Of a stretch of DNA of 64,000 bases, positions 33,224 to 44,204 are shown in pieces. The DNA is from Aphrocallistes beatrix (Eukaryota > Porifera > Hexactinellida > Sceptrulophora > Aphrocallistidae): contig OY725498.1 of the NCBI GenBank assembly GCA_963281255.1, positions 2,666,001-2,730,000 of the forward strand. Reading direction: 5' to 3'. Within the stretch, counting starts at the first letter, position 1, and every line of letters begins with the position of its first letter. The notes beneath the pieces were generated by a model. The model did not search any database. It was not told where the DNA came from and saw only the letters and a program-made list of their open reading frames with translations. The position numbers and the translations under genes are program-made.

Positions 33224-34049
33224 CTATTATTTATTCAAGGGAATTCAAACAATTCCATACTGGACTGAATGTTGACGATTGCTCCACTACTGCCTACTAC
33301 CCACAGTCGAATGGATTGGTCGAAGCCCATAATAAAATTTTAAAAGGTATGAATGAAAAACTGCTATTTCATCGAAAGAATTTGATGTTGTTATTATTTA
33401 GAAAACTTGCCAAGTTCATATATGAAAAAGATTTCGAGTGGCCATGCAAGCTTCAACCTGCTTGTTTGTCAGCAAATATATACAGGAAACGAGCAACTAA
33501 ATACAGCCCTTTCGAACTCATGTTCGGTCGTCATTTCGATCATTTGCCTCTCCTCCGCCGATTAAATCTAGATGTGACTGAACAACCTAATGAAGATGTT
33601 GATGATATTCATGATGAATTAACTGTCGACACAGAATGTACAACCGATTGGTCATCAGACCTTGAGCACACCAGAAACATGCAACGAAAAGATGCAAGAT
33701 GCAATATCATCATTGAACTAACTAAACAGAAGAAGTCGTATGACAAAAAGGTTTAAACAACTAAGTAAGTCCTCTGATATTATTCTTTTGTAAAATTATA
33801 TAATGTATTAATATTTTAATTTATACTTTATATAACAGGTCTTTGTTTCAAGAAGGGGACATGTTTCTCGTTTTAGACAAGGCCAAAGAAAAGAAAATGC
33901 CTGGCACGAAAGACAAGCCAATCTACAAAGGACCGTTTAAAATCTCCAGCATTACAGACAGTCATCTAGTTACTCGTATCAAAGGCAAACTTAGTAGATA
34001 CCCCATCCACTTGTCAAGAAAATACTATCGCCGTGAAACAAAGGTAACT

Positions 34050-35110
34050 AATTGTTAGAACATTATCACACTAGCTATATTTAACTTTACTACTCATCGA
34101 ATAAGGGCCAAATTTTAGAATGGGTGCTCAGGTGCGTTGATATCAAGAAATTTAGGAGATTTCTTAGATCTGAGATCTGACATGGAGTGATAACTATGTA
34201 CTTTCTCATTGAATATCGATTTCATATTTAAAATTGTTTCAAGTTTCCATATAGTTTCTTTTTTGGGTGGTGGCATAATATGCTGATAGAATTAATAATA
34301 CAGTATATATGCACAGTCGGAGTAGCAGCGTAAAGAGCGAGGGAGAGGGGTGTTTGGGAGAGGAAAAATTGTTGGAATATTTAATTAAAATACAGTCGAA
34401 ACCGTTTGTTTTTTTACACTGGGTTATTCTCACTATCGGTTTATCCAAACTTACTTTAATATTAGATCGATACCTATGTGGTGCTAGAGAGGTGCACATC
34501 TAAAGGGGGTATTGTGCAACGCTTTATTTAGCCAAAGTATTTTCAGCCCCCACCCCTAAATCCGAGCCTGCTCATATCTATTTACACAATTGTGTCGACG
34601 ATCAATTTTCATACTTTGAATATAGGAAGATTTTCCTAAAACTATTCCAGACATTTGCGAAGAACCAAACGATGGAAATAAAACGAGCTCCTCAAAAAGC
34701 TGAAATTGTAAAAAAAGATATGAAACGTCCAAAGGTATGGCTTTTCTAATAAATATTTTGCATTTCGAACTAGATATCACCTCAATCGGAAGTTACGGCT
34801 ACGACCATTCAGATATTCTCATTTTTATTTCTGTTATTTGCGAAAATATTTTTCTGATTTTTCCTAATAAAATAGGATAATTGTTGGCACCAAATTAGGA
34901 AACTCAAGTCGGGAAATTGCGACGAAATCGTAAAGTTAGGGCAACCTAAAGTAAAATTGAAATATAATTTGGTTTTAAAAGATTATGTATATATTTTAGA
35001 TTGAGAAAGATGAGAACAATTACACATACGGTATTTCTAAAAAAACTTTCATGAACGAATTATTAATTTTAAAGGTAAGGAATCAATCGTAAAATATATC
35101 GTTACAATCA
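34050..35110. other. Non-coding stretch, nothing recognised
   Basis: Short open frames on both strands show no domain. GT at 34044 could begin a further intron of the integrase gene, but no later exon was found. Confidence 0.4.
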
Positions 35111-35173
35111 TTACATCCTTACTATTAAAACTCGATTAATGTTTATATATGTGTATATATATATATATATATA

Positions 35174-36801
35174 CAAGCGCGCTTCGCTTGTTTGCGCTGT
35201 TCGACTGGCGGACACTTTGTGTCCGCCGGAGGCTCCCTTCGGTCGCCTGGAGGTGAGACTGGTTAATTATAAGGGAGATATCATCTCTAAATATGTCCAT
35301 CCATAGCCTACTCTAATAATTCCTCGCAGTAAAATAACCAAGGATGCGGTAATAGCCGAATGGATTAATACACGATTAGCCTAAAATCGTTAATCATGTA
35401 GGATAGGCATTAAGAAAGTATTACCAGCATATATAAACATGGCATCAAAGTACATATATCCGTTGTCAAAATTTCGATTAGTCATCATATCATTGCGCAA
35501 CAGGTCATTCTAAGAACAATTTTAGCGATTTTCTAAGCTGTTTTAACCCTATTTCTAAATGGTATTAAGGTGTGATTTTTGTGTAGAACAAGATTAGTAC
35601 AAGGTGATTTGAATAATTTAGAAATTTTCAATGGAATGTTGTTGCATTTCTACGTTGCTATGGTAAATCATTTTGGTCAGTTTGGGCCATTTCATGCAAA
35701 CTGTAAGAACTAGGTCTTACAATTTGATCGTATTCGATAGGCAATTGGCTACTTCCTATTAGGTAATAATACAAATTTTACTTCTAAATTCACAGACTAC
35801 AGAGTTATGCGACAATTTAGTGTTTGGTCTCAATCTTAAAATCAACCCATAACTCAAAACTCCTTGAATTTAGAAGTTCAAGTTGTATTATTACCTAATA
35901 GGAAGTAGTCCATTGCCTATCAAACACAATCAAATTTGGAGCTCTAATCATTACAGTTTGCATGAAATGGCCCAAACTGACCAACATGCTTTACCATAGC
36001 AACGTAGGAATGCAACAACATTCCATTGAAAATTTCTAAATTATTCAAATCACCTTGTACTAATCTTGGTTCTACACAAAAATCACACCTTAATACCATT
36101 CAGAAATTAGGGTTAAAACAGCTTAGAAAATCGCTAAAATTGTCTTTAGAATGACCTGTTGCGCAATGATATGATGACTAATCGAAATTTTAACAACGGA
36201 TGTGTGTACTTTGATACCATGTTTATATATGCTGGCAATACATTCTCAATGACTATTCTACATGGTTAACGATTTTAGGCTAATCGTGTATTAATCCATT
36301 CGGCTACTACTTCATCCCTAGTCCATGATTTTCAGTCTACTGTGAGGCATTATTAGAGTAGGCTATAGTCCATCTTAGTTTTAAAATCGATATCACTCGA
36401 AAAATCACCAAATTTGTCAATTTTTAAAATTTTTGATGAGTAATGATGACGTCATAACAAAGTGATGAGTCATCATTTTTTGATGATAGTTGCATCATAT
36501 GTGAGGCGTGTTAGTTTACAGATTCTATTAAAATTTCAGCCTTCTATCTCCTATAATGGCTGAGTTATGCACGAATAACTGTGTTGCTTAACTTTTAAAA
36601 ATGTGACAATGACGTCATAATTCCATGATGAGTCGACATTTTGTTCTGAACTCAGAACTTACTCGAGCCATAGCCAAAATATTCCCACATGCCAAAAATC
36701 AGCTTTCTGCGCCTGGCAGTTTCTTCAATCAATTCGTTACAGATATATATATATATATATATACACACAAACAAACAATAATCGAGTTTTAATAGTAAGG
36801 A
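35174..36801 (-). mobile_element. Helitron-like element (inner, reversed) split by a foldback
   Basis: Core 35174-36743, interrupted at 35301-36368 by a foldback element, then TA repeats and the reversed 5' module ending TAGTAAGGA at 36801. The core resumes after the foldback at CCATCTTAG, repeating TCCA, so a 4-bp duplication is possible. Confidence 0.65.
35301..36368. mobile_element. Long foldback element, family F1
   Basis: Two arms of about 490 bp (35303-35800 and 35855-36366) are near-perfect inverted copies. The outer ends are ATAGCCTACTCTAATAAT and ATTATTAGAGTAGGCTAT, and the inner ends pair at TTCCTATTAGGTAATAATAC. The loop is about 60 bp. No protein is encoded. A diverged relative brackets family X copy 3 at 40490-43080. 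Confidence 0.85.
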
Positions 36802-36805
36802 TATA

Positions 36806-37281
36806 CACTGCCGGAACAAAAGTATTCGTACACCCCATAATTCCCCATACTAATAGTTATAATACTGATTTTTAGCGTTTCAAGAATATTTAATTTGTGA
36901 GAGATACACTTAATTTGACTTCAAATTCGAATTCTCCACATTCAAATTACCCACTTTATAAGTTTTCAACTTAATTACTCTTCTTCAAGATTAAGTATTT
37001 TCAGCATTTGCTTCCCTATGCCACATGTCACGAGTGATTACCATTGTATATGATGGCATTGGTGGTATGAGGTGGCACAGTTTGAAATTTTTTAACCTTG
37101 TGGGAGTGTAAACAAGTTGAAAGATTAAAAAGTGAGTGATTCGAATATAGCGAATTCGAATTTGAAGTTAAATTAAGCGTATCTCTTACAAATTAAATAC
37201 CTTGACTCGCTAAATAAATCAGTATTATTACTATTTGTATGGGGAATTATGGGGTGTATGAATACTTTTGTTCAGGCAGTG
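36806..37281. mobile_element. Tc1/mariner-like MITE, copy 3
   Basis: The ends are CACTGCCGGAACAAAAGTAT and ATACTTTTGTTCAGGCAGTG with TA flanks. The arms match 13897-14380 and 49425-49890. Confidence 0.8.
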
Positions 37282-37764
37282 TATATATATACGTATCTGT
37301 AACGAATTGATTGAAGAAACTGCCAGTTACAGAAAGCTGATTTTTGGCATGTGAGAGTCTTTTGGCTATAGCTCCAGTATGTTTTGACCTCAGACCAAAA
37401 TGTCGACTCATCATGGAATTATGATGTCATTGTCACCTTTTTTATAATTAGAAATTTCAGTTTTTCGACTATAACTCAGCCATTTTAGGTGATAGAAGGC
37501 TGATATTTTGATAGAATGTGTATATGAATATACCTCACATATGATTAAAAACTGATGACGCATCACTCTGTTATGTCATCATCATTACGCATCAAAATTA
37601 TAAAAATTGACAAATTTGGTGATTTTTCGTGCGATTTCGATTATAACAGTGGGACTGGGGTATTTAGGGATGTTATCTCCCTTAAAATTAATCAATGTGT
37701 CCCCAGGCGCCCACAAAGTGTCCGCCAGCCGCGCAGCGCAAGCAAGCGAAGCGGGCTTGCAGTA

Positions 37765-38390
37765 TATTATAGGATGAGGTCATCAAACGTATCAAACAGA
37801 AAACATACTTATCCGACCTCCACCAAGAGCTATTTAGCACACCGGGAAAATGTATTATGTTGTCGAACTCCATCCTACCATACGTTCTGAAGGATTGCAC
37901 CCCAATAGAAATGGTATTTATTGTTCTTTTGGTTTATAAATTGATTCAATCTTTACATTTATAAAAATTAAATTTAGCGAGTTTGGGGACACTTACTGGA
38001 ATGGACTAAAGCAGCTTACTCTTTTCTGGATACAACACCCTCTCTTAATCCTATGGATTATGTGAATCATGTTCTATATGCAACGGAACATATTATAATA
38101 TACAGTTGACTTGTTCAATCCACCAAATCCGTTTAATTAGGATTCTGGGAGATATGCTATTAAACCTTTAAATATTCTATTAGCTGCAGGTCTTTGGAAT
38201 CTCCTTTCTACCATACAATATGCATAAACCCAAAGAAAATATGAATAATTGTTACCCTAGGACCTAGGTACATCTTATATTTTGTAAGTTATGTTCAGTC
38301 CGTGGTTGTGCAAATCAGATCCACTACATTCTTTGGATCGCGCGTACGGACGTTACACGCCGTCCATGCCTTAAGGTATCTCCCATAATA
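37765..38390. other. Non-coding stretch, nothing recognised
   Basis: Between two Helitron-like copies. The open frames that overlap the repeats are shadows. Confidence 0.5.
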
Positions 38391-38394
38391 GATA

Positions 38395-38889
38395 CAAGCG
38401 CGCTTCGCTTGCTTGCGCTCCGCGGCTGGCGGACACTTCGTGTCCGCCGGAGGCTCCCTTCGGTCGCCTGGAGGTGACATTGGTTAATTATAAGGGAGAT
38501 ATCATCTCTAAATATGTCCATCTTAGATTTAAAATCGATATCACGGGAAAAAACACAAAAATTATCAATTTTTAACATTTTGATGCGTAATAATGACGTC
38601 ATAACAGAGTGATGAGTCATCATATTTGGATGAGAGTTGTGCCATATGTGAAATATGTTAGTATACAGATTCTATTAAAATTTCAGCCTTCTATCTCCTA
38701 TAATGGCTGAGTTATGCCCGAAAAACTGTGTTGCTTAACTTTTAAAAATGTGACAATGACGTCATAATTCCATGATGAGTCGACATTTTCGTCTGAGCTC
38801 AGAACTTACTGGAGCCATAGCCAAAATACTCCCACATGCCAAAAATCAGCATTCTACGCCCGGCAGTTTCTTCAATCAATTCATTACAG

Positions 38890-38922
<33 letters not shown>

Positions 38923-38968
38923 TAAATAAATAAATAAATATACATTAATCGAGTTTTAATAGTAAGGA
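38395..38968 (-). mobile_element. Helitron-like element, complete un-nested copy
   Basis: The 574-bp reference copy. On the reverse strand it reads A|TCCTTACTATTAAAACTCG, a TA/TAAA tract, TCTGTAATGAATTG..., GGAGCCTCCGGCGGACACGA, and ends CAAGCGAAGCGCGCTTG|T. The terminal hairpin has a 6-bp stem (CAAGCG/CGCTTG) and a 5-base loop. There are no terminal inverted repeats and no flanking direct repeat. TATATA and (AAAT)n microsatellite sequence lies between the 5' module and the core, a layout like the DINE/Helentron-associated elements of insects (inference). Confidence 0.7.
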
Positions 38969-39022
38969 TATAGGAGGTGCACATAAAAGAATAACTTCTT
39001 TCAATTTAATATATAAGAGATA

Positions 39023-39468
39023 CAGTCGAACCTGCTATAACGGCCACTCTGTATAACGGTCACCTGTCTATAGCGGTCACCATTGAACAGTCCCGTCCGT
39101 AATTCCATACTATTGACCCTGTGTATAGCGGTCACCTGCTCAACGCGGCCAGCGGCCACCCATTTGCAGTCCCTTACTGACCCAAAAACTGTGTATAACG
39201 GCCATTATCTGTCTATAATGGTCACTACCTATCTATAACGACCATCACCTTTTTCACCTTTTTATGTGTTTATGACAGAACCTGTTACGAACGATAAACA
39301 AATTTCATTATATTACTTCAAGTAATAGATTTCTAAAAGCTTGATATTCATTTCACTACGTTGATACCTTTTGGGGATTAAGACAATCACCTGTATATAA
39401 CGGCCACCTGTGTATAACGGCCAATTTTGTCCAGTCCCTTGGGTGGCCGTTATATACAGGTTCCACTG
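39023..39468. mobile_element. pogo/Tigger-like MITE
   Basis: The ends are CAGTCGAACCTGCTATAACG and CGTTATATACAGGTTCCACTG, flanked by TA on both sides. The interior repeats ATAACGGCCACCTGT/CTATAGCGGTCACC many times. There is no ORF. Confidence 0.85.
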
Positions 39469-39559
39469 TATTTACTTTTTAATCTCTTATTTATAGATAA
39501 TCGAGTTTCTGGAGAAAAAGATCCTTGGAAAATATCTAAAGATAATACTCTCCCATACA

Positions 39560-40135
39560 AAATATTAACCACAAAGCGATGAGCCACACTATACACCACC
39601 ACAACCTAATTGGTTAAGATCAAAGTGTGTTCAACTTGGCTTAACCCATGAAATCGCATTAATACAAGCAAGCACTTATGTGGGGGAAGAATTAAAGAAT
39701 GTCATACCGTTGGCAGAGCTACCAATTGTTGGAGATGGCAATTGTTTGTTTCGTGCCTTATTAGTCATCTTAATAGGGTCTCAAGATAATTATTCAAAAA
39801 TTCACGCGGAAATTTGTCGCTTTATGGCTACAGAAGGCGCAAGTTTTGTTTCCCGATACAGGGAGACAAAATTTGAAATACTACACCTAGTGACTATTTG
39901 GAAAATTCTCAAATGCATTCGGACAAACCTGGGGTACAGATGTTGAGATAATAACTTTTTCTAAAATGCTTAGTGTTGACATATTCGTATCTAATCTCCA
40001 CTCTCATCCCAGAAGAAAATAATGTTATTCAACGTGGTATAGATATTGTTCCGACTACCACAAGTACAGCAATCCAGTTCTTTATTTAGCTAACCACTTT
40101 GATTATCACTATGAGCCAATGATCGACCTCATACA
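39560..40135 (+). pseudogene. OTU-domain relic, transposon-associated
   Basis: An open frame reads PNWLRSKCVQLGL, then ELPIVGDGNCLFRALLVILI with the OTU cysteine-protease Asp and Cys, then GASFVSRYRETKF. After a frameshift near 39935 it gives GTDVEIITFSKMLSVDIFV and, past further breaks, ANHFDYHYEPMIDL with the catalytic His. The order matches the OTU domain at 62838-63356, and PxxNW/PPNKDW precedes both. It is a broken second copy of the same element protein. Confidence 0.75.
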
Positions 40136-40489
40136 TTGTCGATATTCTTCTTTTTACAATTCATATAGTTTTAGTGATGCAATTGTAATAGAATAATAGT
40201 TACTATTTAATCCATGTTTTAGATTATTTTATACTTTTCATTATTTATATTTCAATTAAATCAAATGCATCCTGCTAACAGTAAAAATCCTGAATGTTTA
40301 ACTAAGGGTTTAAGTAATTAATTGTTCCCGATGTGAATACTGATAAAATATAGTTGTGTAATAGGAAGTATAAAGTGTGAAACCATAACAAAGATGGTAA
40401 GTAAACCGTCATGGATGGAATATATCCCTGGTCCATGTAATAGAGGTAAGTAAATGGTCATGGTAAGTAAACCGTCATACAACATAACT

Positions 40490-43080
40490 AATACATCATT
40501 ACCTAAATCAATAACCACGCAGAATAGGGCTTAGCAATGTATTACCAGCAAATATAATTATGGTGTCAAAGTACCCAAATATGTTCCAAAAATTTTGATT
40601 AATCATCATATGATTACACAATATCTATAATTCTAGTGATTTTCAAATAAGTTTAAGGACACTTCTGAGTGTTTTTAATAAACCGCTGCTGCGAATTGGT
40701 AAATGCGAAAAATTTGAATGATTTTTTTCATGGAATGTTATTACCTTCCAGGGTTGCTATGGAAACGCATTTAGTCAGTTGAGGTCATATCTTGATAACT
40801 GCAATGACTAGGCATTCAAATTTGATCTTATTTGATAAACAATATACTATTTCCTATTAAGGATACCGCCCTCGAAAAACCATATGATTTGGCTTACAGC
40901 ATACGATGAAAGTAGAGCTATAAGAATGTTAAGCGTGGGCAGGTATCTCCGTCAAAAAATACTCGCTCATTCCAAACCGTTTTTGATTCTCATTTCTAGT
41001 TTTTGAGATACAGTGTCTCAAAGTCTGTTTTTTTCGTTTATCGCTAGCAAATGTTAATGGTAGAAATCCAGCCACTCAAGGAATTGTTTAGGACAAACCA
41101 AGGAAACAAATGCTTCCAAATTCGAATCATAGATAGTCTATCATATTTGCCACCTTATTGGACCAAAAGAAAGTTAAAATGACACAAATTGCAAATTTCA
41201 TCGGTGTCCAAAAAAAAGCAATAAATGACTGTTTTTTTTAGGAAAATCAGGAATAAAATCACCAAGTTATAAGATATCGAAATTAGTGGTCCTACGTTCA
41301 TCGCCTAATAATATGGAACAACTCTTGAAATTTTCAAACCTTCTCAAACCAATTTTGACTTAAAATTCTGTAAAGACGTTCAATTTTGAGATTTTAAAGT
41401 CCCGAGATATAGAGATTTTAAGTTTAGATGTTAAGAAGAATGTAAAATGATTTATAAAAATAAACAAAAGTATTCACAGACATTTATTCGCATTTAAACT
41501 GCTGATTTAGGTATGTTCGAATCAAATATTTACATAAAATAACAAAAGTACCCTGAAAATCCACAAATTTCCTTGAGGCCCCTAAGCCCCGAATATTTTG
41601 AGGTAATTGTGAATAATAATTAATATTCCTGGCACTATCAAGTATAATCCATCAGTTTAGAATGAATAAAGAGCTTCCAAAAAGTATATTAGGAATTTAG
41701 AGCGAAAGTCTACGACTTTTAGTTTCCAAGTTAGGATTTTCGAAAAATGCTACGTCATCATATGACAAAAATCTAAAACTTACATTCCATAGGATGTAGT
41801 GCAAATATTATCAAAGAATCATATATGTACCCTCATAAAAAGTATATTAGGAAGTGAGAACTAAGAATTTGAGCTTATATTTATTTACAGAGATAGAGAG
41901 ATATCTCTTTTTCGATCCTAAACGGGGTTTTTTACCAAATTTTGGAGGTTCATGGCCAGAACTTTCAAAATAATTATCAAAAGTTCTCCAATTTTTCTCC
42001 AATATTTCTGCATTACTAACGACAATTGTGTTCATTATTTAGCATAATAGCCACATTTGGATACATATTTAATGATTAGATTCGTCATTTTCTAATATAT
42101 TCGTTCTCCATATAATTTGCACTACAATTAAATCAATGATAAGTCGAGAAATATTTATTTTTTGACAAAGGAATGTTTGAGGAACCTATATATTTTCGCA
42201 TATATCCTTTCATTTAGGAATATAATAGATTATATATCTTCAATAGTTTTTAAGATATGATATCGGCATCTTTCGGACTATAGAGAGATATAATGCCCGA
42301 ACTTCACCTATAATAAGCGATATCTCACGAACAAATGGTCGGACCCGAGCAAGTTTTTTCTTGAAACGATCATAATTTTATTTCTGATCCAGTGATCGCT
42401 AAATATCTAATATCAAACGGGCCATTTCCTGAGCATTTAATAAATGAACTCCTTTATAGAGCTATTTTGTTTGGATTTTATTGTTATACAATCTCCAAAG
42501 GTGTCAAAACAATGTTAAGGTCCATATCATTAAAAAATTATCAAATAAGTTAAAAACTAATTGGTGAATGCGTCTAAAACCTCCAATAATTTTCAATTTT
42601 AGTAACTCTAAACTTTAGGGGGTTAACTCATAAAAATCAAGATAAATATCGTCCATCTAGTACTACCAGACGGTAGACCGTTCAGTAATACAATGAAATT
42701 AGCAATAAAAAATTTTGCCGTTTTTTTACTCCAGACAAAGTTTTTCTAGGGCGGTATCCCTAAGCGATAATATAATTTCTACGTCTAAATTCAATGATTT
42801 ATGAGTTATTAGACAAATTACCAAATGTGATCAAATGATAAAACTAAATCAATCATAAATATAACCTATTGCGCAATCATATGATGACTAATGAAATTTT
42901 CTGAAATGGGTTTGGCTATTTTGGCACGATATTTATACATGCTGGTAATACATTGTTTAGCACTTTTCTGCGTGGTTAATTATTTAGGCAGATCATGTAT
43001 TATTTCAACCATCTTCGATCGCATCCCTGGTCATTTTTGAGATTTAGATGGCAGGCCTTATATACAGAGGGCTATGCCTA
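40490..43080. mobile_element. F1-related foldback element holding family X copy 3
   Basis: The left arm (about 40490-40856) and right arm (about 42765-43075) are imperfect inverted copies (TGTATTACCAGCAAATATAA against ATTTATACATGCTGGTAATA; ATCATATGATTACACAATA against ATTGCGCAATCATATGATGA). They resemble the arms of 35301-36368. A family X element occupies the middle. The outer limits are uncertain. Confidence 0.65.
40861..42759. mobile_element. Family X copy 3, most complete copy (1.9 kb)
   Basis: The ends are GGATACCGCCCTCGAAAAAC and GTTTTTCTAGGGCGGTATCC, near-perfect inverted repeats. The left flank is TTAA (40857-40860). The right flank is CTAA after one extra C. Copies 1 and 2 have TTAA at the corresponding ends. 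No coding frame, so it is non-autonomous. piggyBac or Kolobok machinery is the likely mobiliser, judged by the TTAA target alone. Confidence 0.75.
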
Positions 43081-43109
43081 TATACAACAGTGCACATAAA
43101 TAAGTACAC

Positions 43110-43705
43110 ATTTCAATTATCTGATGTCCGTACTAACGAGGGTCGATAGTAATTGAATTGTAATTCAATACCAATCGTTGTGTTGAGACGCTTGCAATTG
43201 ATCGAATGATTGGGTTGATAGAATAAGAGCGAACAATCTCTAAAACTCGATTAAAGAACTGAATAACTAGTTAGATATACCTATTCCTGAAAAAATGCCA
43301 CAAACCGCTAATTTTTTAAATATTCGGTAACCCCAACCCTAGAATTTCCTTTGGTTCCTAATTTGACTGTCATAAATTCTGCTATCGTACTTTCGACTGT
43401 CACACATTCAAAAAAACGAACACTCGACTCGATTGAGGGAACACGCGATTGACAGTACACTCGAATAGCGATATATTTAAGAACAATGCGACCATTGGCA
43501 CATCGCATACATGCCATCCTGAGACACTATAAAAACGAGACGCAGCGTCTAATTTCGCGGGATATGGCGCGACGCAATAGAAAAGTATTATACACATAAT
43601 CAAAAAATCGAGACATAATGGGGAGATTTCATGTTGGCATCTATGCTGTTGACATGTCTGAAGAGAGCGAATGTTTGCAAGTAGGGATGCCAATCCAAAC
43701 AAGTT
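43110..43705. repeat. Dispersed repeat shared with 59230-59720
   Basis: TGTTGAGACGCTTGCAATTGATCGAAT occurs near 43180 and 59336, followed in both by a GGGTTG...GAATAAT...AAAACT, AACTAGTTAGATATACC-type series and CACTCGACTC motifs over about 400 bp. The left edge carries a GTACTAACGAGGGTCGA motif resembling the pogo-like MITE end. It may be an old transposon body; no protein was recognised. Confidence 0.55.
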
Positions 43706-43707
43706 GA

Positions 43708-43792
43708 TAATACCCGGACAAAAGTATTCGAACACTGATAAATTTCCAATCAAATAGTATTAAAGCTGAAACATAAATGTACATTAATCGAG
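43708..43792. repeat. Fragments of a Tc1-like MITE and of a Helitron-like 5' module
   Basis: CCGGACAAAAGTATTCGAACAC is a MITE terminus. TACATTAATCGAG at 43778 is the inner half of a reversed Helitron-like 5' module. Confidence 0.5.
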
Positions 43793-44204
43793 AAAAAGTT
43801 ATGCTCGTTGTTGATCACTGTGACGTTTTTGGCACCCTAAAATACCAATTTGGTGCTTTGGGGTCTTTAGGCAAAGGATAAGAAGTTTAAGATTTCCCAG
43901 CCTAAATGACTTGACAGTAACTAAAAGCAAATCCATTTCCATTATAATTAATTCATGATTTGGTTCAAAATATACTGAATGAATTCTTTTAAATCTTAAA
44001 AAAGCGCCAGTTAAGTCTTATTATTATTTTAACTAGAATGATGTCTATATCTTTTTCCGCAAATAATGGTTAGATTTACATCTAGCTCTATTGTCATTGA
44101 TGTAAATTTAACTATATATTTATTTACTTTTTTGTTAAATTCATTATTTAATATGGATATTTTTCTATATTTAGAGTTTGGCTGATTTATGAATTTATTT
44201 AGCG

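Larger units (their letters stand above)
31595..34043 (+). pseudogene. Intron-bearing Ty3-type integrase gene (possible domesticated integrase), damaged
   Basis: Coding blocks in order look like exons: A 31595-31735 (IFQFLKNGIIS...IGEGEKLF, the N-terminus seen in integrase-derived genes); B 31818-31984 (GINATTDMIMKDYVW, MQKDIRKYV, part of the H2C2 zinc domain); C 32609-32920 (SCQIATSNLPKS, then HHMGVDLVTDIPTNSQGYKH with the first catalytic D, and QHDQGREFTSK with the second); D 33240-33750 (AYYPQSNGLVEAHNKI with the catalytic E, SPFELMFGRHF); E 33839-34043 (FQEGDMFLVLDKAK, YKGPFKI). Donor-like sites follow B (GTAAGT 31985), C (GTGAGT 32921) and E (GTAACT 34044); acceptor-like AGs precede B, C, D and E. 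TAG stops lie in A (31685) and C (32699, at a position usually Trp), and phases mismatch at C/D and D/E. Introns are not expected in an ordinary Ty3 copy, so this resembles a GIN-type host gene now decaying. Confidence 0.65.
35116..37759 (+). mobile_element. Helitron-like element (outer) with a reversed copy, a foldback and a Tc1-like MITE inside
   Basis: The 5' module TCCTTACTATTAAAACTCG starts at 35116 after an A. The core is at 37296-37759 and ends GAAGCGGGCTTG. The TA tract between them holds a reversed complete copy (35174-36801) and the MITE at 36806-37281. The layout duplicates that of 5167-6902, an independent case of self-nesting. Confidence 0.65.

Noticed and set aside
33751..33838. 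A clean fourth intron in the integrase gene
   Set aside because: An acceptor is present at 33837-33838, but neither candidate donor (33751, 33765) joins in phase without a stop or shift, so it is not claimed as certain.
35116..36801. Long terminal inverted repeats on a single DNA transposon (5' module at both ends)
   Set aside because: The un-nested copy at 38395-38968 has the module at one end only. The mirrored modules are better explained by one copy nested in another.
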